A DNA stretch of 64,000 nucleotides, from the NCBI GenBank assembly GCA_021399435.1, contig JAJTUP010000084.1:124001-188000 (forward strand), given 5' to 3'. This DNA comes from Diaporthe sp. PMI_573 (lineage: Eukaryota > Ascomycota > Sordariomycetes > Diaporthales > Diaporthaceae). The position numbers and the translations under genes are program-made. How positions within the stretch are numbered: the stretch's first letter is position 1; each line of letters starts with the position of its first letter. The notes beneath the pieces were generated by a model. It did not search any database, was not told the origin of the DNA, and saw only the letters and a list, made by a program, of their open reading frames with translations. Below, one piece after another: positions 1 to 10,406 of the stretch.

Positions 1-605
1 CCAAGCAAACGGAACAATATACACTACAGCACCTACTCCCATGGATTGGACACAAACAGTGGCCACAGGGTTCTTGCAAGGAAAGCCTCAGCCCACGCAA
101 CGCACTAAGAGCATGCAACCATCGCAATCAACTCTAGTGGCAATTCCATCATCAAACGTGCCTCCCAGTCAACCGGCGCAGACAGGGGCCAGGCGCAGAG
201 GGTCTGTCAAGTCTGCAAGGTCTCACGACAAAAGGCAGAAGAAAGGTCACAAGCCGTAATGGGTCATCACAGAATGGCCGTGCACCATCTCAATCCGCAG
301 GGGTACCAAAACAAACAGCAAGGGGAAAGTGGCAACCAAGGTCAAAGAGCATGCACAAGGCACAGGAAATACAAGCATTAGGACCAAGGCTGTTCTGGCT
401 ACATACATATCTGGCCTTATATTTGTGCCGCTATACAAGCTGCTAACAGCGTGACTCTTTAGCCAAGATGCCGTCAGTAACTCTACATGCTATGCGGGAC
501 AGCGTCTAGCTGACGGCGCTTTATGTCAACAGGTAGCAAAACTTCCCAAGAAAGCGGCTAGTTACTAAAAAGATACACGGCCAAAGCCGTCTAAAACAGC
601 TTCAC
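1..605. other. no recognisable gene
   Basis: Only a short basic, Ser/Pro/Gln-rich open frame (41-259, plus strand, 72 codons, ending in Lys/Arg-rich residues) is seen. It starts with ATG but has no recognisable domain and could be chance or the tail of a gene lying to the left. Nothing else is supportable. Confidence 0.4.
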
Positions 606-1841
606 TTATACATACCCCAGTTCTTTTAAAACTTCCTGCTCCATAATCTCCCTGTCGTCTTTGGTAAACGCCTTGGGAGCTTTAGCATCAGCTTTACGGG
701 CCCAGCCTTATCGGAGGTCTGAAGATAACTCAACCTGTTCCCTTTCTATCCACTTCGCTTGAAATCGGACGCCAACATTGCGCATCATCTGTCTCTTCTT
801 TGATTTGTCGATAATTCTAAGTGCCTTTACGAATTTTGTGTGGCATTCGTCTCAAGGTAACAAATGAGATGTCCGTTCCTTAAAGAAGGTATACCAGCTG
901 AGAGATAGGTTTGAAGAACCAAGGATAGTATCCTTGAGGCCGTATTCGTAGGCAAATGGGTAAAAGCCCGCCATCTCCCAGTCAACAAGAGCTACTACCT
1001 CGTATCGTTTGCCCTTTTCCTCAGTCAATAAGACCTTTTTGACGAGGATGTTGCGAGGTTCCAGGTCATTGTGGCAACAGACAGCACACTGCTGAAGATC
1101 ATCTAGCTCCGAGTGGGACAATTCGACTCGACCCATGTCATCATATATCGAATCAAGCGCAATTCCGCCATCGAGGTCCAGCAGCTCGCAGGTCGGTAAC
1201 GTCTGATTGCTTATCTGGAGGATTCTGCCCAACAACTGCTTGACATCTGGATAATATCCAAGATTTGGGCCCCCAACCAGCCTCTTTACAGGCTGGGAAT
1301 TGGTATGGTCCGGGACGAAAGGGGTTCCCGGCAGGCTTTGGTAAACATTGCTGACGTCTAACTTCTGAAGCTTCTCCATTGCATGAACAACTAAATCCAC
1401 CAATTCCAGCTGATGGGTCTTGTCAAGTGTGTCCCACACGTCCTCAAGTGAAACAGTCCCTGTACAATATGGCGATATAGAATATTCGACCTGTCTTGCA
1501 TCCGCAGTAGTCGCTGTGCCGACATGCAGGACGGCCGGAACCAGATCAGCTAGCTGAGCGTGGCATAGACGCTGAATGGCTGCCACGGCGGCCAAACGAC
1601 CTCGCGATGTCTCTAACCGAACAATAACATCGTTCGGATAACTAAGAGGCGTATTATCATGTTGAATGCTAAATGTGCACGTATCGAATGTGCTTGAGAT
1701 GATATGGCAGTTGGTTGACTTGAGCTGGATCGTAGCCGAGAAAATCTCGGACAGAATATTCTCATCAGGCACTAGGTAACGTCGTTCAATTGAGGCCATT
1801 TGCGCCAGATGAAAGGATATGCTTAGATATAGTGACATCAA
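606..1841 (-). pseudogene. APH/choline-kinase-like phosphotransferase pseudogene, two premature stops
   Basis: Aminoglycoside phosphotransferase (APH) superfamily, the kinase-like fold that in fungi is mostly uncharacterised small-molecule phosphorylation. The catalytic loop reads HNDLEPRN (HxDxxxxN, Brenner motif) near residue 258 and the metal-binding segment is LVDWEMAGFYP about 30 residues later. A start at 1841 or, more likely, 1799 (MASIERRY) is possible. The open frame stops with TGA at 852-854, but the same frame continues after it as clearly coding sequence (Lys/Arg-rich, ending KELGYV and a TAA at 606-608), interrupted once more by TAA at 707-709. That downstream part resembles the C terminus I expect for fungal APH-domain proteins, so both stops look like point mutations in a once longer protein (about 410 residues). 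The truncated 315-329-residue product still contains the catalytic motifs. Confidence 0.75.
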
Positions 1842-2560
1842 AGCCTGAGGTGGAAGAGCTACGGAAGTCGGGCAAATGCACAGCCGAGTTTTTGACCGCC
1901 TTGGCGGAAATATCGGGCCGACAAGTGGTGCGCAGTGAGATTACGAAGGGGGAACCCTTGGTACATACGTGAGGAATATAGATAGAGACTGTTTAGATTA
2001 TAAGACTAAAAACGAGCGTCAAGACTAGCTGTCTGTACCCAGGACTTCCGACAATGTCTGATTCCACATCATGAGAAGTGCCCAAATTTGCCCTATTTAT
2101 TTGTTGCAAGTGCAAGGGTCGCTTGTACCAGTGAAGTTCTTCCCGCATGTACCGCACTTGTTGCCATCATTCCAATTAACTGGTGCGTGACAAATTGGAG
2201 CAGCCACTATGGAATTAGGTTAGTTGAGGTCCAGCAACAGGCACAAAATGCATACTTCTTAGCGTCTTATTTAGTAATGAAGAACAGATATTCTCAAATG
2301 CTGATTCAGGCGCGTTTGGCGTGATAAACTGATGAGAAGTGAATTGGTAATGGTGCGAATTTGGGTACATGTGTGGGGAATTTATACATTGAGTGGCCCT
2401 CTACTATCAAGGAAGGCGGGAAAGGTTACAATGGTCACAGGCCATATTTGCCTATTACTTGCTATTCTTGTGCAGCATGTGTGTTAACAGCTTCAAAAAT
2501 GCACAGCAAATCATGAGTAAAGTGTTCTCATGTTCCAATCATTTGATCAGTGCCTGTTAG
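1842..2560. other. intergenic, no recognisable gene
   Basis: A 78-codon plus-strand frame (2088-2324) has no recognisable domain or splice context. I see no RNA gene or element here. Confidence 0.4.
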
Positions 2561-2757
2561 GAGGTGCAGTTTTTGCACACTGGGGAGCGTGACGCCCGTT
2601 AGGTGGTGCGGTTTTTGCACCGCGAAGGGGTGTGGAACCTGTTGGTTGGTGCGGTTTATACACTCTGGACTGTGACGCTTGTTAGGCGGGTGCAGTTTTT
2701 GCACTCACGAGTGGTGCAGTGCTAGTTAATTAGGCAGTGTAGTTTCTGCACTGCGCC
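2561..2757. repeat. minisatellite array with GTGC-TTTTT-GCAC core, about five copies
   Basis: An imperfect tandem array with a period of about 40-44 bp. Units begin at about 2561, 2598, 2640, 2680 and 2724, each with a GTTAGG/GTTGG/GTTAA lead followed by a core such as GTGCGGTTTTTGCAC or GTGCAGTTTTTGCAC. The core is a near-palindrome (GTGC...GCAC). The last copy is the most diverged. No coding frame explains the periodicity. Confidence 0.7.
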
Positions 2758-3803
2758 TCCCCCTTGGCGGCAAAGTAGCCTTACACTTCTGGTATGCGTC
2801 GCTTCGACGGGATACCGTTTCGTTTCGAGGTTTGTGTCAAGGAACGGAGGGAGCTGTCGATGGGGGACGATTGAAGGGTCAATCTAGGCTCGGCCGGAAA
2901 CAGCGATGGCTTATTGTCGACATTTCTAGTGGCCGAGAAGCTTCCGGCGGCGCACTGGAAGGCAACGATGTCTGTCTCGTCAATCCCAATCGCCTTGCGC
3001 TTCATAGCTGCTCCACAAATCAGTTAGCCTCCGGAAGAGTAACTCAATGTTGCTGACAAGACCTAAATGGTAGTACTTATAGACCCGCTAGAGGCGAGTG
3101 AAGTGATGACGAGTGGGGTTTGTAATAGGGAAATCGGAGTTTCGTAGCTTCCAGTGGTCACCAAGCTGTAGTTTATTGCTCCAGACTAGTGGGCGGAAGG
3201 GAGGTGTAGCAGTGAGGTGGAAAAAACCTACAGTTCAAGAGAAAGAGGCAGGTGAAAGACAGTAAAGACATGCATCGATAGGCTGGCGGGGTCGGCCGTC
3301 GCACCCGGGGCCGCGGGGGTCATGGCGAAGCGAGACACGAATGTTGTTCTGGCGGTCGGTCGATCGGCGGCCAACAGCGACACCAGCCAGCTGCACGTTA
3401 CGGATGACAATGCCGGGCGACCGAAATCGAGGGCGGGCATGGCTGAAGGCCAGCGAAGAGGGTGCGCCTCGGACATGTCGAAGAGAGGCTAGTTATTGGC
3501 AGATGATAAACGAAGGTGGGGCTTGCTCTCCGAAGCCCAGCGCATAGCGTGTATGCAATAACGTGGGATTCAGCTCTATAGACGTATCGTATTCGGTTCT
3601 GTCGCTCAGGACCGAACCCCTTACAAACCCCACACTACAAGATCCGTAAACACCACATTCACGACAACCGCCAATGCGATGGCAGCGCATTATTGAATCA
3701 ACGTCTGAGTCGCTGGTTGCTTCCCAAACGCTGTAGTGGCCCATGTAGACATCGGAGCGATGACCTATGACCTGGAATTCTTGGGAAATACCTACCTACT
3801 CGA
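2758..3803. other. no recognisable gene; overlapping short ORFs only
   Basis: Several 68-83-codon frames overlap on both strands (2781-3005, 2832-3056, 3228-3476, 3341-3547, 3493-3744). None has a recognisable domain and they shadow one another, so I do not call any of them a gene. Composition is less A+T rich than the transposon blocks, so a decayed gene is possible. Confidence 0.35.
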
Positions 3804-4424
3804 ATGCATTGCACAGCTATGGAGTGCGATGTCTGTTCGGAGCTGTTGCCACGAACGCAGCTCCCGGGTCATATACAGCTGCATGCGGTACGTGTGGACC
3901 TACGGGGCTTAGATTTATCTAATGATATCGCCAGTCTCAACTCGCTCGATTGTGCGAGAAATATGCTGGCCCTAGCCTTGGAATTGCCGGAAGGAACGTG
4001 CAACGACGACGCCGACGACAGTGGATCAGAATGCAGCATCACGAGTGACGATGTCCTGACAGAAGGAGGCGATCAACCATCGAGGCCAAAGCGGTTCGAA
4101 TGCCCTGACAAAACCTGTGACCACAAGGCATTTGGCAGGAATCAGGATCTCATTCGACACTTCATGAAACGTACTACTTAGGCCCATCCCAATGAATCTT
4201 GCCGTTCACTAATGACTTGAGCAGACTGTGAAATAAATAGACGCTGCGATGGCTACAGCCATGATAAAAAGGTCTCTTTTGCAAACCACGATGGCTGCTG
4301 TGAAAAGTTCCATTTCGCAGCCAAATATGTATCACACAAGTGCCCGAGTGATTTGGATCACAAGAAAGCAGCTAAGGAGCGATTTGATGATGTTCATGGC
4401 GATGTGAAATCTGCCCCCAACTGA
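3804..4424 (+). CDS. C2H2-type zinc-finger protein, two exons
   Basis: Exons 3804-4170 and 4225-4424; the 54-nt intron (4171-4224) has GTACTA at the donor, a CTAAT branch site and GCAG at the acceptor. Without splicing the frame ends just after the intron start; with splicing a classical finger is completed. Ligands are Cys-x4-Cys-x13-His-x3-His in the segment starting FECPDKTC, with the last His encoded across the splice junction, followed by a Cys/His-rich tail (RRCDGYSHD, then GCCEKFHF and SHKCPSD). An N-terminal Cys-x2-Cys...His-x3-His (CDVC near residue 8) is a second possible site. An acidic linker lies between. Nucleic-acid binding is the obvious guess; no specific family was recognised. 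The frame stops at TGA 4422-4424, yet continues open for another 185 codons (next entry). Confidence 0.6.
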
Positions 4425-4979
4425 GCCGATTATGCGAGAAAAAGACGCAAAGACCTGCCAAGCTTGGTGCTACAAAAGAAACAGAAATCATCTCTCTCCT
4501 ATGACCCTTCCATGGGCACTCTGAAGAGTCCTCTCTATCTTCTGGATGCAGCTCAGCCAGTCGGTGGAGGAGCTTTGTCATTCGGCTTACTAGCAGATTC
4601 TAACCAGTCTTTAGGTGGCTTGGCTGGTGTTAATGAGGGTCCTTTATTGTTCCATCCAGCAGGTTCTAACCAGCCTGGTGGCTTGACAGATGTCGATGAG
4701 GCTCTTTCGTTATTCCAAGCCACAGCTGAAGTGGTAGCAGCGGCAGCAGCGACCCCTTTTGTCTTACCTTCTGGCCAGCCTTGTGCCTCAGCTGGCCTTG
4801 ATGAGAGTGATCAGTCGTATCGTGCGGCTACGAATTACATGCACGAGATCGGAGCTTCAACCCAGCAAGCAATACCTTCAGCCCAGCAAGCAATACCTTC
4901 AGCCCAGCAAGTAATACCTTCAGAACCGCCTAACCTTTGGGAGATGGCAACTTGGCCTACAAACACAAAATGGAATTAA
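4425..4979 (+). pseudogene. in-frame continuation of the zinc-finger gene beyond a TGA, with heptad repeats
   Basis: This stretch is in the same frame as the second exon of the zinc-finger gene, separated only by TGA 4422-4424, and stays open for 184 codons to TAA at 4977. It begins with a basic, nuclear-signal-like segment (ARKRRKD), then is Leu/Gly/Ala/Gln rich, and near its end holds three copies of the heptad AQQAIPS. It may be the rest of the same protein after a nonsense mutation, or be joined by a small intron I could not place (GTGAAA at about 4404 would shift the frame). A separate gene starting at an internal ATG (4504, in MGTLKSP) is less likely. Confidence 0.4.
4861..4923 (+). repeat. 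three tandem 21-bp units encoding a Gln-rich heptad
   Basis: Units 4861-4881, 4882-4902 and 4903-4923; the third differs by one base in the part seen (CAAGC to CAAGT). Each encodes AQQ(A/V)IPS in the open frame. Confidence 0.85.
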
Positions 4980-5583
4980 GGCCAATCATTCTAGATGTTA
5001 CATGCTGCTGCTAGGACGTCCAGACACCCCTCGCTACGTGTTCTGCGCCTCTTTATCAATATAACCCATTTCCTACACTGCATATGCCATTGTGTAACTG
5101 CTGGTTGACCCAAAGGAGAACCGTGGGTGTACAATCATGCTATTTCACGTCAGATTGCGATGTACTATCAGAAGTTGGAGAGACTTTCACGCTGCCATCT
5201 TCCTATCGCACTTTGGACTCCTTCAAGCCTTTCGTTTCCGTTAAGAATGGATATGGGACCCCCTAGAGCCCGTTGGCGGCCTTCACCCCTTTGGATAGCA
5301 ATTTATAAGAGTTAACAAAGATTCCTAGCTCTGACTTGGTGCTCCATACGTAGATGATAGCCCGGTGATCTTAAGCTTCCTTTCTTTCTATCGTAGAGGC
5401 AAAGTAATACTTTGGATTATTGCTGTTCATATAAAAACACAGGGATAGGTGTTTGGTATTAAAGTGTTTAAGAATTTCTTATAGGCGCTAATAAATATAA
5501 GTAGTGATTTGTAACGCACAATATAACTAACATACCGGGTCTTTGATGAGAATCAGTAAGTACCAGCTAAGAATTTTGGGCTT
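4980..5583. other. no recognisable gene
   Basis: Two overlapping 60-codon frames (5084-5315) without domains. A+T rises from about 5330 on. This is probably the 3' flank shared by the zinc-finger gene and the minus-strand exon that follows. Confidence 0.35.
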
Positions 5584-5904
5584 CTAGGCGGGGCCCTGGC
5601 TGTTAAACTCCTTGACGAGCTTCCCGATTGTAGTGTTTGCCTGATAAAAAATGCCGTGCTCTTGAAAGAATCGCAGTGAGTCAGCTGTGGGTACTTTAGA
5701 AGAAATTTTGTCTTCTTCGAAAAGCAAGTCAGGAATCAAGGCCATTTTGTCTGGGACAACGGTTAGCGAAAGACATTCGAATAGAGAAAGCTGCCTGATG
5801 ATGTCATTGTAGCGTGGGGTAGCCCCGTGGAGGGGGGAAAAATGGCTGCACTGGAAGAATGGTTTTTCTGGGATTACGAGGTAGTAATATGTACTAAACG
5901 AGAA
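5584..5904 (-). CDS. terminal exon of an unknown protein, upstream exon(s) not found
   Basis: A 106-codon minus-strand frame with coding character, ending at TAG 5584-5586. It runs upstream to a plausible splice acceptor (GGACTAG, ending at 5905). There is no early ATG: the first Met lies about two thirds in (KMALIPDLL), so it is either a last exon or a gene fragment. Composition is amphipathic and well mixed (motifs FSTYYYLV, RYNDIIRQLSLFECLS, SLRFFQEHGIFY). I do not recognise the family. Upstream sequence (5905-6060, minus strand) is not obviously coding, so the 5' part may be lost. Confidence 0.5.
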   Translation of the reverse strand, partial: FSFSTYYYLVIPEKPFFQCSHFSPLHGATPRYNDIIRQLSLFECLSLTVVPDKMALIPDLLFEEDKISSKVPTADSLRFFQEHGIFYQANTTIGKLVKEFNSQGPA

Positions 5905-6500
5905 CTAGTCCGTGCCGCCGTAACTACCCGAAGTGCAACTAAACCGAAATTTCTAACTGAGGCCGGAGGTCAGTAGCTTCTCTTCATATAAATCTCTGCT
6001 CTGCCCAACTGCCTAATTTCTGCCCAACATGCGCTCATATCATCAGACACGAGGTGAACAAGTCACGCATACTGCTGTAAAACCCCTGCCCTGTTCAGTT
6101 TTGAGGCCAAATCACTAACTCAATCTCAGATCGCCACGATATTGCAAATGGCTGGATGCGAATATTGCACAGATGGCATCACCGTTGCGGGCACTATCTG
6201 CACCAAATGTTCCAAGAAGTGATGCCCAGAGCTAGGGAGAATGGGGAGGTGGTGAAATTTGGATGGTGACATATAAGGATGTTAGAGCGAGGGAATGGTA
6301 CATAGGGCTGCTGATTAGTCTTATCAGCTACGGGCCACAGTCACATAGGCAGTGAGTCTCTCTCACTCGGGAGGCATCATACACTAGTTGCAAGCTGTAG
6401 TGTAATAACACATTTGCTTAAAGCGCAAACTGCCGCTGGTGCCATTTTGTGTGCAGAAAACCCGGATGTAACCTAATCTCAAAGTTGCGGAAACGGTGTC
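5905..6500. other. no recognisable gene
   Basis: Intergenic; no ORF or RNA structure that I can support. Confidence 0.35.
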
Positions 6501-6503
6501 ACC

Positions 6504-6725
6504 GGGTGCTAAAATGGGGGGCAAAAATCGCACCATCTGGGTCCAAAGAGGTGCACCAGCAGGGGAAAGGGAATGAGGGTGTGCAAAAAGCGCACCCTCC
6601 AGGTGCCAAAACAGCACCAGCAAGAAAGAGTGGGCGGTGCAAAAAGCGCACCCTCAGGTGCCAAAATAGCACTAGCAGAGGAAGGGAGTGGCAAAACGCG
6701 CACCCTGCAGGTGTTAAAAAATCGC
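6504..6725. repeat. minisatellite array with GTGCAAAAAGCGCAC core
   Basis: About four units of 54-64 bp. The core GTGCAAAAAGCGCAC occurs at about 6581 and 6637; degenerate versions lie near 6517 and 6691. Each is followed by CCCTC(C)AGGTGCCAAAA and a CAGCA-rich tail. The several overlapping ORFs here (6384-6875, both strands) are low-complexity by-products of the array. The core is nearly the reverse complement of the core in the 2.6-kb array. Confidence 0.7.
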
Positions 6726-8306
6726 CAGCTAGCTGCAGTGCGGAAAAGGCTCATTGGCCAACTCAATTGGATCAGCCACAAGGCTGATATTTACAGCAGG
6801 ATAGCTGCAGCCTCAAGTCACTGCGCCAGAACTGTTCACGTGTCCCTTCCATGGTCCCTGGATCTCAGCCCATAGCCACAGCACTGCATGCTCTAAATGC
6901 CACTGGTCCATGCATTCCATACTGGTAGCCAAGCTGTTGACTCTAGCTAGCGTCGGAGGATCTGGACGCAGATGCTAATATGACCGCAGGATCTTGTCAA
7001 GGTAGCAAGACAGATTTCATTTGTAGTTACCTAGATACAACTTCATTAGATTCAGGCTCGGCTAAAGTTAATCTGCAGAACACGTGTTCGTATTCTATTC
7101 AGGTTGCTGAACCGGATGTACCGTAAGGTGTGGTCGGGACCCAGCCTCCAGGTGAAGACTCCCTGTCATGTTGTAGGTATGAGAGTGAAGGCCTCACCCA
7201 ACACGGTGGGAAAGGATATGACTTTGAGTGAGGATGACTACTAGTTCACCAGCTGAATCTGCATCCTCGTAAGGGCCAAGCAAGGTGAGCAGGGGCAGGA
7301 CGTCTTTGTTGTCATGACTGCGGCTCGCGTACAAAACAAGTGCAGCTTGCAGACCAACAGCTCATACCTGAAAGGGTTCAATTCATATTCTTCGATTTAA
7401 CTGGATCAAAGGGTGATTCATGCTGTGGCTTGCAGGAGATGATGTGCTGGCTCTGTACATTGACCTGGACGGGGCAATCGTCATCGCGGAGGTGTCTTTT
7501 GAGGCGTATCGGCATCTCGGAGTTCGATTTTATGCCAATCTTCACCTTCTAACTTGTTGGCCTGATTGATGTAGTAGCATAATGTAGTAGTGCAGAAATC
7601 GGGTCTACATACCGTAAACATGTATGGTACCGGCTTGGTGTCCTCAACACGGCCTCGTCGAGGATGGCCTACGTGTATGCGTGTGAGGGCTCCATAGCTG
7701 CTCGTCGACCAACATCCCTCCCCCACGAGACAAGGCGGAACAAATGTACCAGACGGTCAACGCTGCTGAACTATGAAAGTGACAGAGACTTGTTGGGTGG
7801 TAGGAGATGCGTTGGCCCGCACATTTGATCTGAAACGGAGTCGTTGAGCTTGTTGGGGGGTTGACTTCGTGTGGATCTTCGCCTACTAACTTGTCCACCT
7901 GATTGATCTAATGCTGGTAGAAAAGGGGTGAATCAAGCGCCGTAAATACACGAGTAATATCTTGATGCCTCAGCATAGGCGTACTTGTGTAAGATTGCAT
8001 CACCAGTTTATCAGACCGAGTTATACTCCCTTGGGGGCTTGCTTAAATCTGAAAGTCGATGGTAGCTCCCCGCAGGAGCGTCGCTCTGACCCCGACTGGG
8101 CCTGCATGACCACGACCCGGACCGAAGTTGGATTGGCAGGTGAGTACCTTCATAGGGATAAACAAATGAGGAACCTAGGTAGGAGTAAGGCGTGGGGGTA
8201 GCCGTGCTAAGTATAAGAATGGCGAAACCTCCCTGGAGAGATGTAATATTTACCTGAAAATTGCCTATAGCAGTGTTTTAAACTATTACCCCTCAACGTA
8301 CCCAGT
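6726..8306. other. no recognisable gene
   Basis: Short frames (7340-7552, 7481-7726, 7644-7898, 7962-8201) lack domains and overlap. Two passages on the minus strand ending in the same CCTGATTGAT phrase (about 7560 and 7900) suggest an old local duplication, but nothing functional can be assigned. Confidence 0.3.
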
Positions 8307-9735
8307 ATGTCAATCGTGGACGTCTTCTTCCCGGGCCTTGCCGCTATTCCTGCAGCTACCCAACAGCTGGGTGACATGAATGGCTTTGCTCGGCTGCTCT
8401 GCGTCGGCGCCCTCCTTTCGTTCCTTTGCGGGCACGTCTGGAAGTACTTTATTCAGTTACGGGGGCTGATAGAAACTTACTTCAGTGCGTACAACTTTCC
8501 GAAAACTGTGAAAGGTACTAACCAATATAGTCTCGACCGTACGTATCTCTTATTCCAGCGAAGCCCACGATGTGGTTACCATGTGGGCATCATCTCAGGC
8601 ATTTTCCGACGCAGCTCGTTCCTCTCGTGTCTCCATTGGGAAGCGACTAAAACGACTGGCTTGTGAAGAAGCCTCTAAGCTATTCACCCTGGAATGGCCG
8701 GTTCTTCTTTTTATACAAGAGACATGTGCTCATATATCGCTGTGAGGAGAAGGAGCTCCCTTTCTCTACCCGGGAAGAAATTTCACTCTCTTGTCTTGGA
8801 CGATCCCCCAAAATTTTAAGAGAACTACTCAATGAGTGCCGCACCGAATACCTGCAACTTGTCCAAGACAAGACGCCTGTTTTTGAGCACCGAAGTTCTG
8901 GCTGGAAACGAACAGTCACCAGAGATATCAGGTCCATGTCAACCGTCGTAATGGATAAGAAAGAAAAGGACTCGTTATTGAAGGACATCGGCACCTTCCT
9001 CAACCCGAGAGCGCGGTCTTGGTATTCCAACCGTGGTATTCCTTATCGTCGAGGTTATCTATTGTACGGAAACCCTGGCACTGGGAAATCAAGCTTCAGC
9101 CTTTCTCTTGCAGGCTGGTTCAAAATGGACATTTACATCGTCAGCCTGTCAGCTATTCGGGAAGATGCTCTGAACGGTCTCTTCGCCGAGCTTCCCCCAC
9201 GTTGCGTTGTGCTTCTCGAGGATGTGGATGCGGTTAATGCAGCAAAATCTCGAGAAACTGACAAGGGCAAGGAGGATGACAAGGAAGGAACCGGAAAGAT
9301 GTCGTTATCTTCTCTCCTTAACGTCCTAGATGGCGTAGCCTCACAGGAGGGCCGGCTTCTTATTATGACCACTAATTACATCGAGAAACTTGACGCAGCA
9401 CTAGTACGGCCAGGCCGTGTCGATAAGAAAGTCGAGTTCCGGCTAGCCGACAAAGACACTACAGTACAGCTCTTTAGCATTGTCTACAAGCGATTGGAAA
9501 ATGATAGCCCTATGGAGGGAAAGGTGATGGAAGACGATATGGTCGACCGGTTGGCTAAGGACTTTGCTGACAAGCTACCTGAGCTAGAATTTAGCCCTGC
9601 CGAGATCTGTCATTTCTATTGGAAAATAAGCATTCGGCTACTATGGCACTGCAAAATGTACAAGATTGGATGAATAAGACAAGGGAAGAGAAGAAAAAGG
9701 TAAAGAGGGCTGATTCCTGGGTTCACCCTGAGTGA
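8307..9735 (+). pseudogene. BCS1-type AAA ATPase with two compensating frameshifts
   Basis: Mitochondrial BCS1-like AAA+ ATPase; in yeast Bcs1 translocates the folded Rieske protein across the inner membrane, and fungi have many paralogs of unknown role. Exon 1 8307-8488 (one predicted TM segment, LLCVGALLSFLCGHVW), intron 8489-8558 (GTACAA..CTAAC..CCAG), then the BCS1 N domain. The AAA domain has Walker A GNPGTGKSS (about 9070), Walker B VVLLEDVDAV, sensor 1 LLIMTTNYIEKLD and Arg finger RPGRVDKK. Reading frame shifts near 8650-8680 (one base extra, or a 40-nt intron 8629-8668) and again near 9606-9613 (one base missing); after it the C terminus SFLLENKHSATMALQNV..VHPE follows the family to TGA at 9735. 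The exon lengths sum to exactly 453 codons because the shifts cancel. Either a pseudogene, or a sound gene with two assembly indels. Confidence 0.8.
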
Positions 9736-10406
9736 GTGTATCGGAGTGGATTATGGGGCTATTTCCATAGCTTGGAGAAGGATGCCAATCAAATTGGACA
9801 TAGTTATTGTGGTCACCTTCTGATCGAGTATATAATCAACTTATCCCACAGGTATTTAGCTTTGATATTTTCCTTTAATCCAAACGAGTGCTACAGTACA
9901 ACTGCGAAATGAATCCAAAGAATTGGTATACACTGAACAAGAATGCGCTATCCTGCGCGACCTAGACGCATGCGGTATGTGGGCCCTTTGTTAGCACGTC
10001 GACGCTATAGTGACCATGTGGTAGAGAGAGAGCGTCGCGAGGACCTATTTCGCGAGGTACGGGGGCGTCATGGGTTGAGCGAGAAAGAGTTGTGCATAGG
10101 AGGGAGAAGATCATGATATGGTCGCTGAGAGCATGGGCAAATGCGATGAATCGCTACGTGTTGAAGGAGACGATACGACATATCCTTCCATCACCAGGTG
10201 AGATTACTACGGGCGGAATGGAGGACCCAGGGGAAAGCAGAAGAAGACGGGGCCTTTTATCTAGCCCTCTTGTTTTACGACGGTTTATTGACTTGTGCGA
10301 TGGCCTAAAGGGTTTACGCTGGTGGCAACCAGATGCCTATCTAAAGAAAAAATGACCTGCTTGGCCGTCTTTCAGATGGTGCTACTTCGGCGACATAGCA
10401 TTCATT
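9736..10406. other. intergenic, no supported gene
   Basis: A plus-strand 87-codon frame (10092-10355) starts in a GAGAG-rich stretch and has no recognisable domain. It is the only candidate here and I give it little weight. Confidence 0.35.

Noticed and set aside
2561..2757. Possible CRISPR array
   Set aside because: Repeats are tandem, imperfect and without unique spacers of constant length; the genome is eukaryotic.
6384..6875. Overlapping ORFs of 79-112 codons on both strands
   Set aside because: They are translations of the minisatellite array.
10092..10355. 87-codon plus-strand ORF
   Set aside because: No domain, no homologous feel, begins in a simple GAGAG tract; insufficient support for a gene call.
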